DNA of 64,000 nucleotides from Actinomadura xylanilytica (GTDB taxonomy: Bacteria > Actinomycetota > Actinomycetes > Streptosporangiales > Streptosporangiaceae), in assembly GCF_030283145.1 (NCBI RefSeq), contig NZ_JASNWE010000005.1, positions 124,001-188,000 of the forward strand, read 5' to 3'. The position numbers and the translations under genes are program-made. Below are positions 9,615-17,728 of this stretch, piece by piece (position 1 is the first letter of the stretch; each line of letters begins with the position of its first letter). The notes beneath the pieces were generated by a model. The model saw only the letters and a list, made by a program, of their open reading frames with translations. It had not been told where the DNA came from and made no database searches.

Positions 9615-11213
9615 TCAGCCGCGCGGGAGCTCGCGCTTGAGGACCTTCCCGGTCGGGTTGCGGGGGAGCTCGTCGAGGAAGACCACCTCGCGGGGGACCT
9701 TGGAGCGCGCCAGGTTGGCCGCGACGTGCGTCTTCACCCGGTCCTCGGTGAGGTCGCCGCCCGCGACCAGGAACGCGCGCAGCCGCTGGCCGAACTCCTC
9801 GTCGGGGACGCCGACCACCGCGGCCTCCCGGACGGAGGGGTGCGCGGCGAGCAGCTCCTCGACCTCGGCGGGATGCACGTTCTCGCCACCCGAGACGATC
9901 ATGTCGTCGGCGCGGCCGTCGATCAGCAGCCGGCCGCCGCCGTCCAGGTGGCCGAGGTCACCGACCTCCATCAGGCCGCCGACCTCCGGCCGGCCGCCCC
10001 CGCCGGTGTAGCCGCCGAAGCGGGTGGCCGAGTCGACGAAGACCCGGCCGGTGACGCCGGTCGCGGCCGGGCGGCCCGCCTGGTCCAGGACCCGCACCGT
10101 GGTGCCGGCCGGCGGGCGCCCGACGCAGCCCGGCGCGGCGGCGAGGTCGGCCGGGGTGGCGATCGCGATGCAGGACGCCTCGGTGGAGCCGTAGAAGTTG
10201 TAGAGCCGCGGGCCGAGCGCCGTCGCCGCGCGGCGGCTGAGATCGGCCTCGAGCCGGGCGCCGCCGGTCAGCACCACGGTGAGCCGCGACAGCCGGGACA
10301 GGTCCAGGCCGGGCAGGGCGAGCAGGCGGCTCAGCATCACCGGGACGGCGATCAGCGCCGTGCAGCCGTGCCCGGTCAGGTCGTCCACCACCCGCGCGGC
10401 GTCGAAGCGGCGGCGCAGCACCAGCGTGGAGCCGAGGCCGAGCGCCAGCACGGCCGCGGTCAGCCCGAGGCCGTGGAACAGCGGCGGCCCGACGAACACC
10501 GACTCGCCGCCCCGCAGCGGGACCTTGGACAGGATGCCGCCGGGCAGCGCCATCGACCACGACTGGGACCGCGGCGCCCCCTGGGGGCGGCCCGAGGTGC
10601 CGCTGGTGAGGATCACCATCGAGCCGTGCCGGGACGGCGCGGGCGGCGGGGCCGGGGCGCCCTCGGCGATGAGCGCGTCGAGGGAGCCCGCGCGGTCCGG
10701 GCCGTCTCCCGGCCCGTCCGTCCAGGCGAGGTGGCGCGGCACGTCCAGCCCCTCGGCGGCGGCCGTGTACTCCTCGTCGTGCACGAGCGCGGTCACGCCC
10801 TCGCGCCGGGCGGCGTCGCGGAGCTGCGGCCCCGCGAAGTCGGTGTTGAGGAACAGCACCGACGCCCCGGTCTTGGCCGCCGCCGACATCGCCTCCAGCA
10901 GCCCGCGGTGGTTGCGGCACAGGATGCCGACCGTGTCGCCGGGGCCGACGCCCCGTTCCCGCCAGGCGTTGGCGAGCGCGTTGCAGCGGCGGTCGAGCTC
11001 GCCGAACGTGAGCGTGCCGCGCTCGTCGACCAGCCCGGCGCGGTCCGGGAAGCGGTGCGCGGGGAGCGCCGTCGCCGCGCCGAGCGGCCCGTAGGCGCGC
11101 AGCGCCCGCACGGTCGCGGCCAGCGCCCGCGGCGGCATCGGGCCGATCATCCCCGCGCGGACGGCCGCCCGCAGCCCGTTGAGTTCGCCGGAGATCCGGG
11201 TGAGGGAGACCAT
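9615..11213 (-). CDS. AMP-dependent acyl-CoA synthetase/ligase (FadD-like)
   Basis: 532 aa, ANL superfamily: activates a carboxylic (probably fatty) acid as acyl-AMP, then forms the CoA thioester. Visible motifs: the AMP-binding loop VILTSGTSGRPQGAPR, NFYGSTEAS, the hinge region GGYTGGGG...GDLGHLDGGG, DDMIVSGGENVHP, and the C-terminal catalytic Lys region NPTGKVLKREL. The first loop has Gln where most members have Lys (PKG); the C-terminal Lys is present. Substrate unknown. Likely monocistronic with its own promoter and a start at or near the transcript 5' end. Confidence 0.88.
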   Translation of the reverse strand: MVSLTRISGELNGLRAAVRAGMIGPMPPRALAATVRALRAYGPLGAATALPAHRFPDRAGLVDERGTLTFGELDRRCNALANAWRERGVGPGDTVGILCRNHRGLLEAMSAAAKTGASVLFLNTDFAGPQLRDAARREGVTALVHDEEYTAAAEGLDVPRHLAWTDGPGDGPDRAGSLDALIAEGAPAPPPAPSRHGSMVILTSGTSGRPQGAPRSQSWSMALPGGILSKVPLRGGESVFVGPPLFHGLGLTAAVLALGLGSTLVLRRRFDAARVVDDLTGHGCTALIAVPVMLSRLLALPGLDLSRLSRLTVVLTGGARLEADLSRRAATALGPRLYNFYGSTEASCIAIATPADLAAAPGCVGRPPAGTTVRVLDQAGRPAATGVTGRVFVDSATRFGGYTGGGGRPEVGGLMEVGDLGHLDGGGRLLIDGRADDMIVSGGENVHPAEVEELLAAHPSVREAAVVGVPDEEFGQRLRAFLVAGGDLTEDRVKTHVAANLARSKVPREVVFLDELPRNPTGKVLKRELPRG

Positions 11214-11220
11214 GCCCGCG

Positions 11221-11250
11221 ATCGTAGGAGAGCGGGATACAGATCCACAA
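11221..11250 (-). promoter_or_regulatory. Probable sigma-70-type promoter for the acyl-CoA ligase, leaderless
   Basis: On the minus strand TTGTGG (11250-11245), an 18-bp spacer and TACGAT (11226-11221). The expected transcription start falls at the ATG at 11213, predicting a leaderless mRNA, which fits the lack of a clear ribosome site. Confidence 0.45.
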
Positions 11251-11312
11251 TGAGTGTTCCTCTGTCATCGGACCCGGCGGCGGCGATGCGGACGGCCGTC
11301 ACCCGTGCCCGG

Positions 11313-11768
11313 TCAGGCTCCGGGTTCGGGGTCCGGCCAGTTCCAGATCGGGACGTGCCGCAGGGGATGCAGCTCGTCGTCGGTCTCGGCGTTGGAGTTC
11401 TGCATGGCGACCTGCGTGCCGAACTCGACGTGGGTGCGCAGCGCCTCGCGGAACGGCGCGTCCGACGGGAGGCCGGCCTCGTCCGCGGCGGCGAGGTAGT
11501 GTTCGACGAACCGGCGCCGCTGCGCCTCGGTGATCTTCAGGCCGCGGTGCATGTCGATCAGCGCGGGGAAGCCGCCGTGGTCGCGGGTGTAGTCGTCCGG
11601 GCCGCCGAACGTCTCGGCCTCGAACAGCGCGAAGTGCGCCACGTGCTCGGGCATTAGTTCCCCGAACGGGGGACGCAGCACCGGGTCGGACAGCAGCCTG
11701 CGGTAGAGGGCGTCCGCGAGGCGGCGCATCGCCTCCGCGCCCCCGGCGTGCTCGAAGAGCGTGGTCAT
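11313..11768 (-). CDS. Truncated hemoglobin, group II-like
   Basis: 151 aa, 2-over-2 globin that binds haem and handles O2, NO or peroxide. Tyr22 (ALYRRLL) fits the B10 position and His74 (DMHRGLKI) the proximal F8 ligand. In group II proteins Trp at G8 lies 13 residues after that His; here the position is Phe87 (RRRFVEHY). The C-terminal tail HPLRHVPIWNWPDPEP is longer than the minimal fold. Transcribed alone: the sulfur operon upstream ends in a strong hairpin and the ligase downstream has its own promoter. Confidence 0.87.
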   Translation of the reverse strand: MTTLFEHAGGAEAMRRLADALYRRLLSDPVLRPPFGELMPEHVAHFALFEAETFGGPDDYTRDHGGFPALIDMHRGLKITEAQRRRFVEHYLAAADEAGLPSDAPFREALRTHVEFGTQVAMQNSNAETDDELHPLRHVPIWNWPDPEPGA

Positions 11769-11842
11769 GATTACACGATTACGTCACCGCTCGGGAGCGT
11801 CAAGGCGCTGGCCGCATGGGGTCAGCGCCCCGGCCCGGACGT

Positions 11843-11920
11843 CCGGGGCCGACCCCCGGGGCCGACCTCCGGGGCCGCCGTCAGGGGCCGACGTCCGGGG
11901 CCGCCGTCCGGGGCCGGGCG
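11843..11920. repeat. Six tandem 13-bp units (CCGGGGCCGNCNN)
   Basis: Units begin at 11843, 11856, 11869, 11882, 11895 and 11908; examples are CCGGGGCCGACCT and CCGGGGCCGCCGT. Unit length is not a multiple of three and the array lies between two minus-strand genes, so it is non-coding. The last unit is part of the left arm of the terminator hairpin at 11906-11956. Confidence 0.85.
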
Positions 11921-11956
11921 CGGCGTCTCGCCGTGACGCGGCGCCCGGCCCCGGAC
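11906..11956 (-). terminator. Strong terminator of the sulfur operon
   Basis: Perfect 16-bp inverted repeat GTCCGGGGCCGGGCGC (11906-11921) / GCGCCCGGCCCCGGAC (11941-11956) with a 19-nt loop, directly after the last gene of the operon (stop at 11961). Confidence 0.75.
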
Positions 11957-11960
11957 GCGC

Positions 11961-12878
11961 TCAGGCGGCCGGGCGCGGCCCGACCAGCTCGGCGACCCAC
12001 GGCAGGACGGCGTCCGCGACGGTGATCCTTCGGTCGACGAGGCCGGCGGCGTGGAACAGGTCGGCGGCGCGCTGCTGCTCGGCCGCGAACGCGGCGCCGA
12101 CCGGCTCGAGCCCGAACGGCCGCCTGCGGAGCGCGTCCTCCCAGGCGGCCAGGTCGCCCTCGTCGCCCGCGGCGAACAGCTTCGCGGCCTCGCCGGGGTT
12201 CTCGGCGATCCAGGCGTCCGACTCCTGGAGCGCCGCCACGATCGCGGCGAGCTCCTCGCGGTGCCCTTCGGCGAAGTCGCGCCGGGTGAACCACAGCGAC
12301 CGGTGGCTGAACAGCCCGTCGGTCTCGACCAGGGTGCGGACCTCGGCCTGCTCCTCGACCCGGGCCAGCGACGGGTAGGAGGCGACCCAGGCGTCGACCT
12401 CCCCGTCCAGCAGGAGCGGGCCCGCGTCGGTGCCGGCGTCGACCGGCTCGATGTCGGACCAGGCCAGCCCCGCGTCGTCGAGCGCGAACAGCAGCAGCGT
12501 GGTCTGCCAGGAGCCGTGCCCGAGCGCGACCCGCCTGCCCTTGAGGTCGGCGGGCGAGGCGATGCCGGAGTCCGCGCGGACGACCAGCCGGCCGTTCTCG
12601 TGCCGGGGCCCGGACGTGGCGACGTAGACGATGTCGTGGCCCTTGGCCTGCGCGGTGACCGGCGGGGTCGAGCCGGTGCCGATGAAGTCGTAGCCGCCGT
12701 CGAAGAGGTGGTCGCCGTGCGCGGACGGCAGCCCCTCGGTCGGCGCGGGCCGGTCCCCGGCCGGCAGGGAGCGCAGGTCCACCCACTCCACGTCCGGCAG
12801 CGAGCGTTCCAGGACGCCGCGGTGGCGCAGCACCCACAGCGAGTTGTTGTGCGGGAAGTATCCGACTCGGACGGTCAT
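11961..12878 (-). CDS. Substrate-binding-protein-like protein without signal peptide (NMT1/SsuA fold)
   Basis: 305 aa, last gene of the sulfur operon. The sequence follows the periplasmic sulfonate/nitrate-binding fold: VGYFPHNNSLWVLRHRG at the start, GGYDFIGTGSTPP, SPADLKGRRVALGHGSWQ, then GEVDAWVASYPSLARVE. It begins directly at the fold, with no signal peptide, lipobox or Cys. Its start codon overlaps the stop of the SsuD-like gene by one base (TGATG). The operon already encodes an exported lipoprotein binder, so this is probably not the transport receptor; an enzymatic role (the DszB desulfinase shares this fold) or a cytoplasmic carrier or sensor role are options. Confidence 0.75.
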   Translation of the reverse strand: MTVRVGYFPHNNSLWVLRHRGVLERSLPDVEWVDLRSLPAGDRPAPTEGLPSAHGDHLFDGGYDFIGTGSTPPVTAQAKGHDIVYVATSGPRHENGRLVVRADSGIASPADLKGRRVALGHGSWQTTLLLFALDDAGLAWSDIEPVDAGTDAGPLLLDGEVDAWVASYPSLARVEEQAEVRTLVETDGLFSHRSLWFTRRDFAEGHREELAAIVAALQESDAWIAENPGEAAKLFAAGDEGDLAAWEDALRRRPFGLEPVGAAFAAEQQRAADLFHAAGLVDRRITVADAVLPWVAELVGPRPAA

Positions 12879-14056
12879 CAGAGGGTTCCTCTCGTAGCGG
12901 TGAAGGGGGTTGAGGGGGCGTGGTCGCGCAGGTCGTGGCCGCGCAGCAGGGGGAGGACGTTCTCGCCCACCCGGTGGGCCTCCTCCAGGTGCGGGACGCC
13001 GGCGAGGATGAAGGCGTCCACGCCGAGGCCGATCAGCTCGTCCAGCCGCGCGGCGACCTGCGCGTAGCTGCCGACCAGGCCGAACGCGGGGCCGCCGCGC
13101 AGCAGGTGGAAGCCGCCCCACACGTTCGGCGCGGCCTCCAGCTCGCGCGGCCCGGTGACCGGCCAGTCCACGAACGACTGGCCGCGCAGCCAGCCGACTG
13201 AGTCACCGCCCACCTCGGGGCCGCGCAGCGCCGCCGGGTCGACGTGCCGCCAGCCGCGCTCGATCTCGTCCCACGCCTCCTCCTCGGTCTCGCGCGCGAG
13301 CACGTCGATCCGCACGGCGAACCGCGGGGACCGGCCGAGCTCCTCGCTGTGCTCGCGGACGGTACCGAACTTGGCGGCGAGGGCGGGGAAGGGCTCCAGC
13401 CAGGACAGGTAGTGGTCGGCGTGCCGCCCGGCGGCACGGATCGCGGCGGGCGAGGACCCGGAGAAGTAGATCTCCGGGAACGGCTGCCGGGCGAGCGGCG
13501 CGGGCAGCCCGGCGCCCTCGACCCGGTAGAAGCGGCCCTCATAGTCGAAGGGGCCGCCGTGCCACACGCCCTTGAGCACGTCCAAGAACTCGGAGGTCCG
13601 CGCGTACCGGTCGTCGTGGTCGACCTTGTCCCCCCACCACAGCTGCGCGGGCCCGCCGCCGCCGGAGATGACGTTGTAGACGACCCGGCCGCCGGTCGCG
13701 CGCTGGAGGCTCGCCGACATCCGCGCGGCCTGCACCGGGTGCAGGAACCCCGGCTGGAAGGCGATCATGAAGCGGTAGGTGCCGGTCTCGCGGGCCAGGC
13801 TCGCGGCGGCGGCCCACGGGTCGTCGGTGAAGGGGAACGAGGGCAGCAGCCCGCCGACGAACCCCGACAGCTCCGACGCCCGCGCGACGTCGGCCATGTG
13901 GTCCAGGTGGCTGTACCCGTCGGGGCGCCCCGCCCGGACGCCCGGGGCGATGCTGCCCGGGACGACGGGCGACCAGTCCCCGCGGGTGACCGTCCGGTCG
14001 CGCAGCGACCGCTGGTCGCCGTGCGTACCGATCCGCCAGTAGACGTCAACCGGCAT
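12878..14056 (-). CDS. SsuD-type FMNH2-dependent monooxygenase (first copy)
   Basis: 392 aa, bacterial-luciferase-like fold; the family cleaves C-S bonds of alkanesulfonates or oxidises sulfones using FMNH2 and O2. Diagnostic features are MIAFQPGFLHPVQAARM, the ISGGGG loop, DRYARTSEFLDVLKGVW and the C-terminal GVPHLEEAHRVGENVLPLL, which match SsuD. Overlaps the second monooxygenase gene by 11 bp and the SBP-like gene by 1 bp, so it is translated as part of the operon. No SsuE-type flavin reductase is in the window, so FMNH2 must come from elsewhere. Exact substrate unknown. Confidence 0.87.
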   Translation of the reverse strand: MPVDVYWRIGTHGDQRSLRDRTVTRGDWSPVVPGSIAPGVRAGRPDGYSHLDHMADVARASELSGFVGGLLPSFPFTDDPWAAAASLARETGTYRFMIAFQPGFLHPVQAARMSASLQRATGGRVVYNVISGGGGPAQLWWGDKVDHDDRYARTSEFLDVLKGVWHGGPFDYEGRFYRVEGAGLPAPLARQPFPEIYFSGSSPAAIRAAGRHADHYLSWLEPFPALAAKFGTVREHSEELGRSPRFAVRIDVLARETEEEAWDEIERGWRHVDPAALRGPEVGGDSVGWLRGQSFVDWPVTGPRELEAAPNVWGGFHLLRGGPAFGLVGSYAQVAARLDELIGLGVDAFILAGVPHLEEAHRVGENVLPLLRGHDLRDHAPSTPFTATRGTL

Positions 14057-15041
14057 GGGGGACCTCCTCGGTGATCAGTGGCAGCAGGTGTTCGCCGAGC
14101 CGGTAGGTCTCCTCCAGGTGCGGGGCGGCCTCCAGGACGAACGTGGTGACGCCGTCGGCGAGGTGGCCGCGCAGTACCGCCGCGACCTCCTCGTACGATC
14201 CGGCGAGGGCGGGGACGGGCGACCCGGCGGCGGCGCGGCGCGCCACCTCGGCGCGGACCTCGGCGCCGTCCTCCCGGGCGAGGACGGGCAGCACCAGCCC
14301 GGACGCCACCGCCCGGCCGTACCCGGCGGCGCGGGCGCCGAGGTCGGCGATGAGCGCGCCGAGACCACCGCCCTCCGCGCCGGCCGCGCCGGCGGCGTCG
14401 GCGGCGTCGAACAGGTGGACGTCGGCGTGCCGCGCCGACAGGTCCAGCGCCTCGGCGGACGTCCCCGACAGGTGCACGCGGGGGAACGGGCGGTCCGACA
14501 GCGGCGCCTGGAACCCGCCCGCCAGCACCTGGAAGTACCGGCCCTCGTAGGTGTAGGAGTCCTCGTGCCACACGCCCCGGGCGATGGTGAGGAACTCGTC
14601 GGCCCGCGCGTACCGCTCGGCGCCCTCCGCGAAGTCGCCCTGCGCCCGCGCGACGGCGGGGTCGAGGTCGATCGCGAGCCGCCAGTCGAGCCGCCCGCCG
14701 GTGAACCGCTGGAGCGAGGCCGCGACCTTGGCCGCGTACACCGGCGTCGCGACGCCGGGGTGGAACCCGGCCGTGCCGCGCAGCCAGCGGCTCTGCCGGA
14801 GCAGCCCGGCGGTGACGACCAGCGACTCCTCGCCCGCCGGGTCGAACGGGACCGACACCCCGTGGAACCCGGCGATCTCGGCGGCGCGGCCGATCTGCGC
14901 CAGATGGTCGAACGGTCCGTACGCCCCGTCCCGCAGGTCGGTGAGGAACGCCGGGCGCGGCGCGGGCCCCGGGCCCCAGTCGCCGCGCGCGCCATCGCCG
15001 CGCGTCGGGACCGCGACGACGAACTCGGGCGCGGCCGTCAT
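14046..15041 (-). CDS. SsuD-type FMNH2-dependent monooxygenase (second, shorter copy)
   Basis: 331 aa, paralogous to the gene downstream but about 60 residues shorter. Motifs: GTAGFHPGVATPVYAAKV, SLQRFTGGRLDWRL, ERYARADEFLTIARGVW and VLEAAPHLEETYRLGEHLLPLI. The middle part carries an Ala/Gly-rich loop (DAADAAGAAGAEGGG). The start at 15041 overlaps the DszB-like stop as ATGA. Two different monooxygenases in one operon suggest either two successive oxygenations, as in DszC/DszA chemistry or SfnG/MsuD, or two substrate ranges. Confidence 0.85.
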   Translation of the reverse strand: MTAAPEFVVAVPTRGDGARGDWGPGPAPRPAFLTDLRDGAYGPFDHLAQIGRAAEIAGFHGVSVPFDPAGEESLVVTAGLLRQSRWLRGTAGFHPGVATPVYAAKVAASLQRFTGGRLDWRLAIDLDPAVARAQGDFAEGAERYARADEFLTIARGVWHEDSYTYEGRYFQVLAGGFQAPLSDRPFPRVHLSGTSAEALDLSARHADVHLFDAADAAGAAGAEGGGLGALIADLGARAAGYGRAVASGLVLPVLAREDGAEVRAEVARRAAAGSPVPALAGSYEEVAAVLRGHLADGVTTFVLEAAPHLEETYRLGEHLLPLITEEVPHAG

Positions 15042-16075
15042 ACCGCCACCTCCGCGCCGGCCTCGGCCGCGATCTGCTCCTGCGCGAGCCGCAGCGGCTC
15101 GGGCGCGGTCCACGCGTCCAGGTCCACGTCGGCGTCCAGGAACCCGTGCACCAGCAGGAAGTCCTTCTGGACGGCGAGCAGCCCGAGCCGGTCGGCCGGC
15201 AGGCCAGGGTGCAGCGACCGGTGGAACCCGCGCCGGTAGGCGGTGGCGACGCCGTCCGCGCCCGAACCGGTCTCGCCCGCGAGGATCTCGCGGACCTGGC
15301 CGAGGTCGCCCGCCGCCCACGACGCCGCGCGGAGCGCCTGCGCGAGGAACGTCACCACGAGGTCGGGACGCTCGTCCAGCAGCCGCTCGTGGACGGTGAT
15401 CGGACGCGGCGTGCCGTTGTTGACGCGGGTACGGGGGTCGGGGTGGGCGTCCAGGTCGACGGCCACCTCCAGGCCGAGGCCGCGGGCCTGCTCGGCGGCG
15501 CGGGCGCCCTTGGCGTACACCGCGTCCACCTCGCCGCGCGCGAGCTCTTCCAGGCCCGGCCAGGACGGGGCCCGGCCGCGCGCGCCGCGCCCGACCGACG
15601 GCGACGGGTCCGCCGCGACCTCGGTGAAGGTGACGTCGTCGAGGGTGAGGCCGCCCTGCGCGAGGGCGCCCTTCGCCCCGTGCAGCGCCATCGCGCGCGG
15701 GAAGCTCTGCGCCCGCGTCGCCGCCCAGCCGGGCAGCGCCACGCGGGCGCCGCGCAGGTCCCCGGCGCCGGCCACGCCCGAGCCGGGGCGGACCAGGATC
15801 GACTGCCACTCCTCGATCCAGGTCAGCCCGATCAGCCGGGTCGGCGCGCCCGCCGACCGGGCGCTGAGCGCGGGCACGTTGCCGCCCTCGCGGAACAGCC
15901 CGAGCAGGTCGTGGTCGAAGTGGTGCCGGGCCAGCTCGGGCCCGGCGTCCTGGAGCACGCCCACCTCCAGGCCGGACGCGGCGAACGCGCCGTCCAGCCA
16001 GCCCAGGCGGTGCGCCAGGCCGCCGGCGGTGGGCACCGGGCAGCGGGTGAACCAGATCTTGTCCGGTGTCGTCAT
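15038..16075 (-). CDS. DszB-like desulfinase (binding-protein-fold enzyme)
   Basis: 345 aa, no signal peptide. The catalytic set of Rhodococcus DszB, 2'-hydroxybiphenyl-2-sulfinate desulfinase (Cys27, His60, Arg70), can be placed: Cys12 in RCPVP (DszB NCPVP), His52 in HHFDHD and Arg62 in FREGGNVPAL, with the same 10-residue His-Arg spacing and the same R-x-GG-x-(I/V)-P pattern. The following TRLIGLTWIEEWQS also matches the DszB layout. It would release sulfite from a sulfinate made by the adjacent flavin monooxygenases. The rest of the protein is typical SsuA/NMT1 fold, so automated tools may call it an ABC binding protein. Substrate unknown. Confidence 0.8.
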   Translation of the reverse strand: MTTPDKIWFTRCPVPTAGGLAHRLGWLDGAFAASGLEVGVLQDAGPELARHHFDHDLLGLFREGGNVPALSARSAGAPTRLIGLTWIEEWQSILVRPGSGVAGAGDLRGARVALPGWAATRAQSFPRAMALHGAKGALAQGGLTLDDVTFTEVAADPSPSVGRGARGRAPSWPGLEELARGEVDAVYAKGARAAEQARGLGLEVAVDLDAHPDPRTRVNNGTPRPITVHERLLDERPDLVVTFLAQALRAASWAAGDLGQVREILAGETGSGADGVATAYRRGFHRSLHPGLPADRLGLLAVQKDFLLVHGFLDADVDLDAWTAPEPLRLAQEQIAAEAGAEVAV

Positions 16076-16085
16076 GGGTTTCTCC

Positions 16086-16814
16086 TCAGTGCGGGGCCGC
16101 GGCGGCGACGCCGAGATGGGACAGGAAGGACCGCCGGTACCGGGCGGTGGCCGGGTCGTCGCGGTCGCGGGGACGGGGCAGGTCGATGACGCGGTCGGCG
16201 GCGAACACGCCGTCGCGCAGCACCGCGACGCGGTCGGCGAGCCGCAGCGCCTCGTCCACGTCGTGGGTGACGAGCACGACCGCCGGGCGGTGCCGCGCGC
16301 ACAGCTCGCCGACCAGGTCCTGCATCTGGAGCCGGGTCAGCGCGTCGAGCGCGGCGAACGGCTCGTCCAGCAAGAGCACCTGCGGGTCGCGGACCAGGGC
16401 CCGCGCGAGCGCGGCGCGCTGCGCCTCGCCGCCCGACAGGGTGGCGGGCCAGGCCCGCTCGTGCCGCTCCAGGCCGACTTCGGCGAGCGCCCGCCGCCCC
16501 GCCCCGCGGGACGAGCGCGGCAGCCCGAGCGTCACGTTCGCCAGCACCCGGCGGGCCTGGACCAGACGCGGCTCCTGGTAGACGGTGGTGCGGCGCCGGG
16601 CGGCCAGGACGGTGCCCGCGTCGGGGCGCTCCAGCCCGGCCAGGATCCGCAGCAGGGTCGTCTTCCCGGTGCCGCTCGGCCCGAGCAGCGCGAAGAACTC
16701 GCCCCGCCGGATCTCCAGGTCGACGCCGTCCAGCACGGTCTTCGGCCCGAACGCCTTGCGCAGCCCAGTGATCTGGACCGCGACCTCGCCCCCGGCCGCG
16801 CCGGTGCCGCTCAT
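16086..16814 (-). CDS. ssuB: ABC transporter ATPase, sulfonate/nitrate type
   Basis: 242 aa nucleotide-binding subunit of the importer. Walker A GPSGTGKTT, signature LSGGEAQR, Walker B VLLLDEP, D-loop and switch His (VTHDVDEA) are all present. Q-loop sequence is TVYQEPRLV. Overlaps the permease gene by 4 bp (ATGA) and is followed after 10 bp by the DszB-like gene. SsuB assignment rests on the sequence type and the SsuD/DszB neighbours. Confidence 0.88.
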   Translation of the reverse strand: MSGTGAAGGEVAVQITGLRKAFGPKTVLDGVDLEIRRGEFFALLGPSGTGKTTLLRILAGLERPDAGTVLAARRRTTVYQEPRLVQARRVLANVTLGLPRSSRGAGRRALAEVGLERHERAWPATLSGGEAQRAALARALVRDPQVLLLDEPFAALDALTRLQMQDLVGELCARHRPAVVLVTHDVDEALRLADRVAVLRDGVFAADRVIDLPRPRDRDDPATARYRRSFLSHLGVAAAAPH

Positions 16815-17728
16815 CGGGCGCTCACCTGCCCGCGCCAGGGCATCGCGAGCCGCTCCACGCCCCGGATCACCAGGTCGATGACCAGGCCGAGCAGCGCGTA
16901 GATCAGGATGCACAGCACCATGTAGTCGTTGCGGTAGTACTGCTGCGCGAGGGTGACCAGGTAGCCGATGCCCTCGGTCGCGCCGATCTGCTCGGCCGCG
17001 ATCAGCCCGGTCAGCGAGACCGACAGGCTGATCCGCAGCGCCATCAGGATGCTCGGCAGCGCGCTCGGCACGATCACCGCCAGCGCGAGCCGCGGGCCGC
17101 GCAGCCCGAACCCGCGGGCGGCCTCGACCACCTTGCGGTCCACGCTCCGCACGCCGAGATAGGTGTAGGCGTACATCGGCGCGAGCGCCGCCACCGCGAT
17201 CAGCACGACCTTGAACGTCTCGCCGACCCCGAACCAGGAGATCAGCAGCGGCACCAGCGCGAGGAACGGGACGGCGCGCTTCATCTGGAGGACCGGGTCG
17301 ATGAGCTCCTCGCCGAGCGCCGACAGGCCCGCCGCGATCCCGAGCGCCAGCCCGAGCCCGGCGCCGGCGAGCACGCCGAGCGCGGTCCGCCGCGCCGAGG
17401 CCAGCAGGTAGTCGCCGAGCTGCCCGGTCGAGACCAGCTCGCGCAGCGCGCCGAACACCGCCCCGGGGCCCGCCAGGACGTCGGGCGGGAGGCGCCCGCT
17501 GCCCGATCCGTACCACCAGGCCGCGACCAGCAGCGCCGGGACGGCCGCCCGGACCGCCGGCGACACCGCCGGGCGCCGCGGCCGCGACCCGAGTCGTGCG
17601 GGCGGACGCAGCCCCGCGTCCGCCCCGGGCCCGTCTGCGCCCGTCGCGCCCGTCGCGCCCGTCGCGGGCCCGTCCGTCGCGGGCCCGTCCGCTGGGGCGG
17701 GCGGCGCGGTGGCCCGTTCCAACGTCAT
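16811..17728 (-). CDS. ssuC: ABC transporter permease, sulfonate/nitrate type
   Basis: 305 aa inner-membrane subunit with about six helices and the EAA-type loop VEAARGFGLRGPRLALAVIVPSA cut short here to show its position near residue 200. The first 50 residues are a Gly/Ala/Asp-rich cytoplasmic extension with repeated GATGATGADGP. Overlaps ssuB by 4 bp and the lipoprotein gene by 4 bp (17725-17728). Confidence 0.87.
   Translation of the reverse strand: MTLERATAPPAPADGPATDGPATGATGATGADGPGADAGLRPPARLGSRPRRPAVSPAVRAAVPALLVAAWWYGSGSGRLPPDVLAGPGAVFGALRELVSTGQLGDYLLASARRTALGVLAGAGLGLALGIAAGLSALGEELIDPVLQMKRAVPFLALVPLLISWFGVGETFKVVLIAVAALAPMYAYTYLGVRSVDRKVVEAARGFGLRGPRLALAVIVPSALPSILMALRISLSVSLTGLIAAEQIGATEGIGYLVTLAQQYYRNDYMVLCILIYALLGLVIDLVIRGVERLAMPWRGQVSAR

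Noticed and set aside
11843..11920. CRISPR array
   Set aside because: The 13-bp units are head to tail without unique spacers and are too short for CRISPR repeats.
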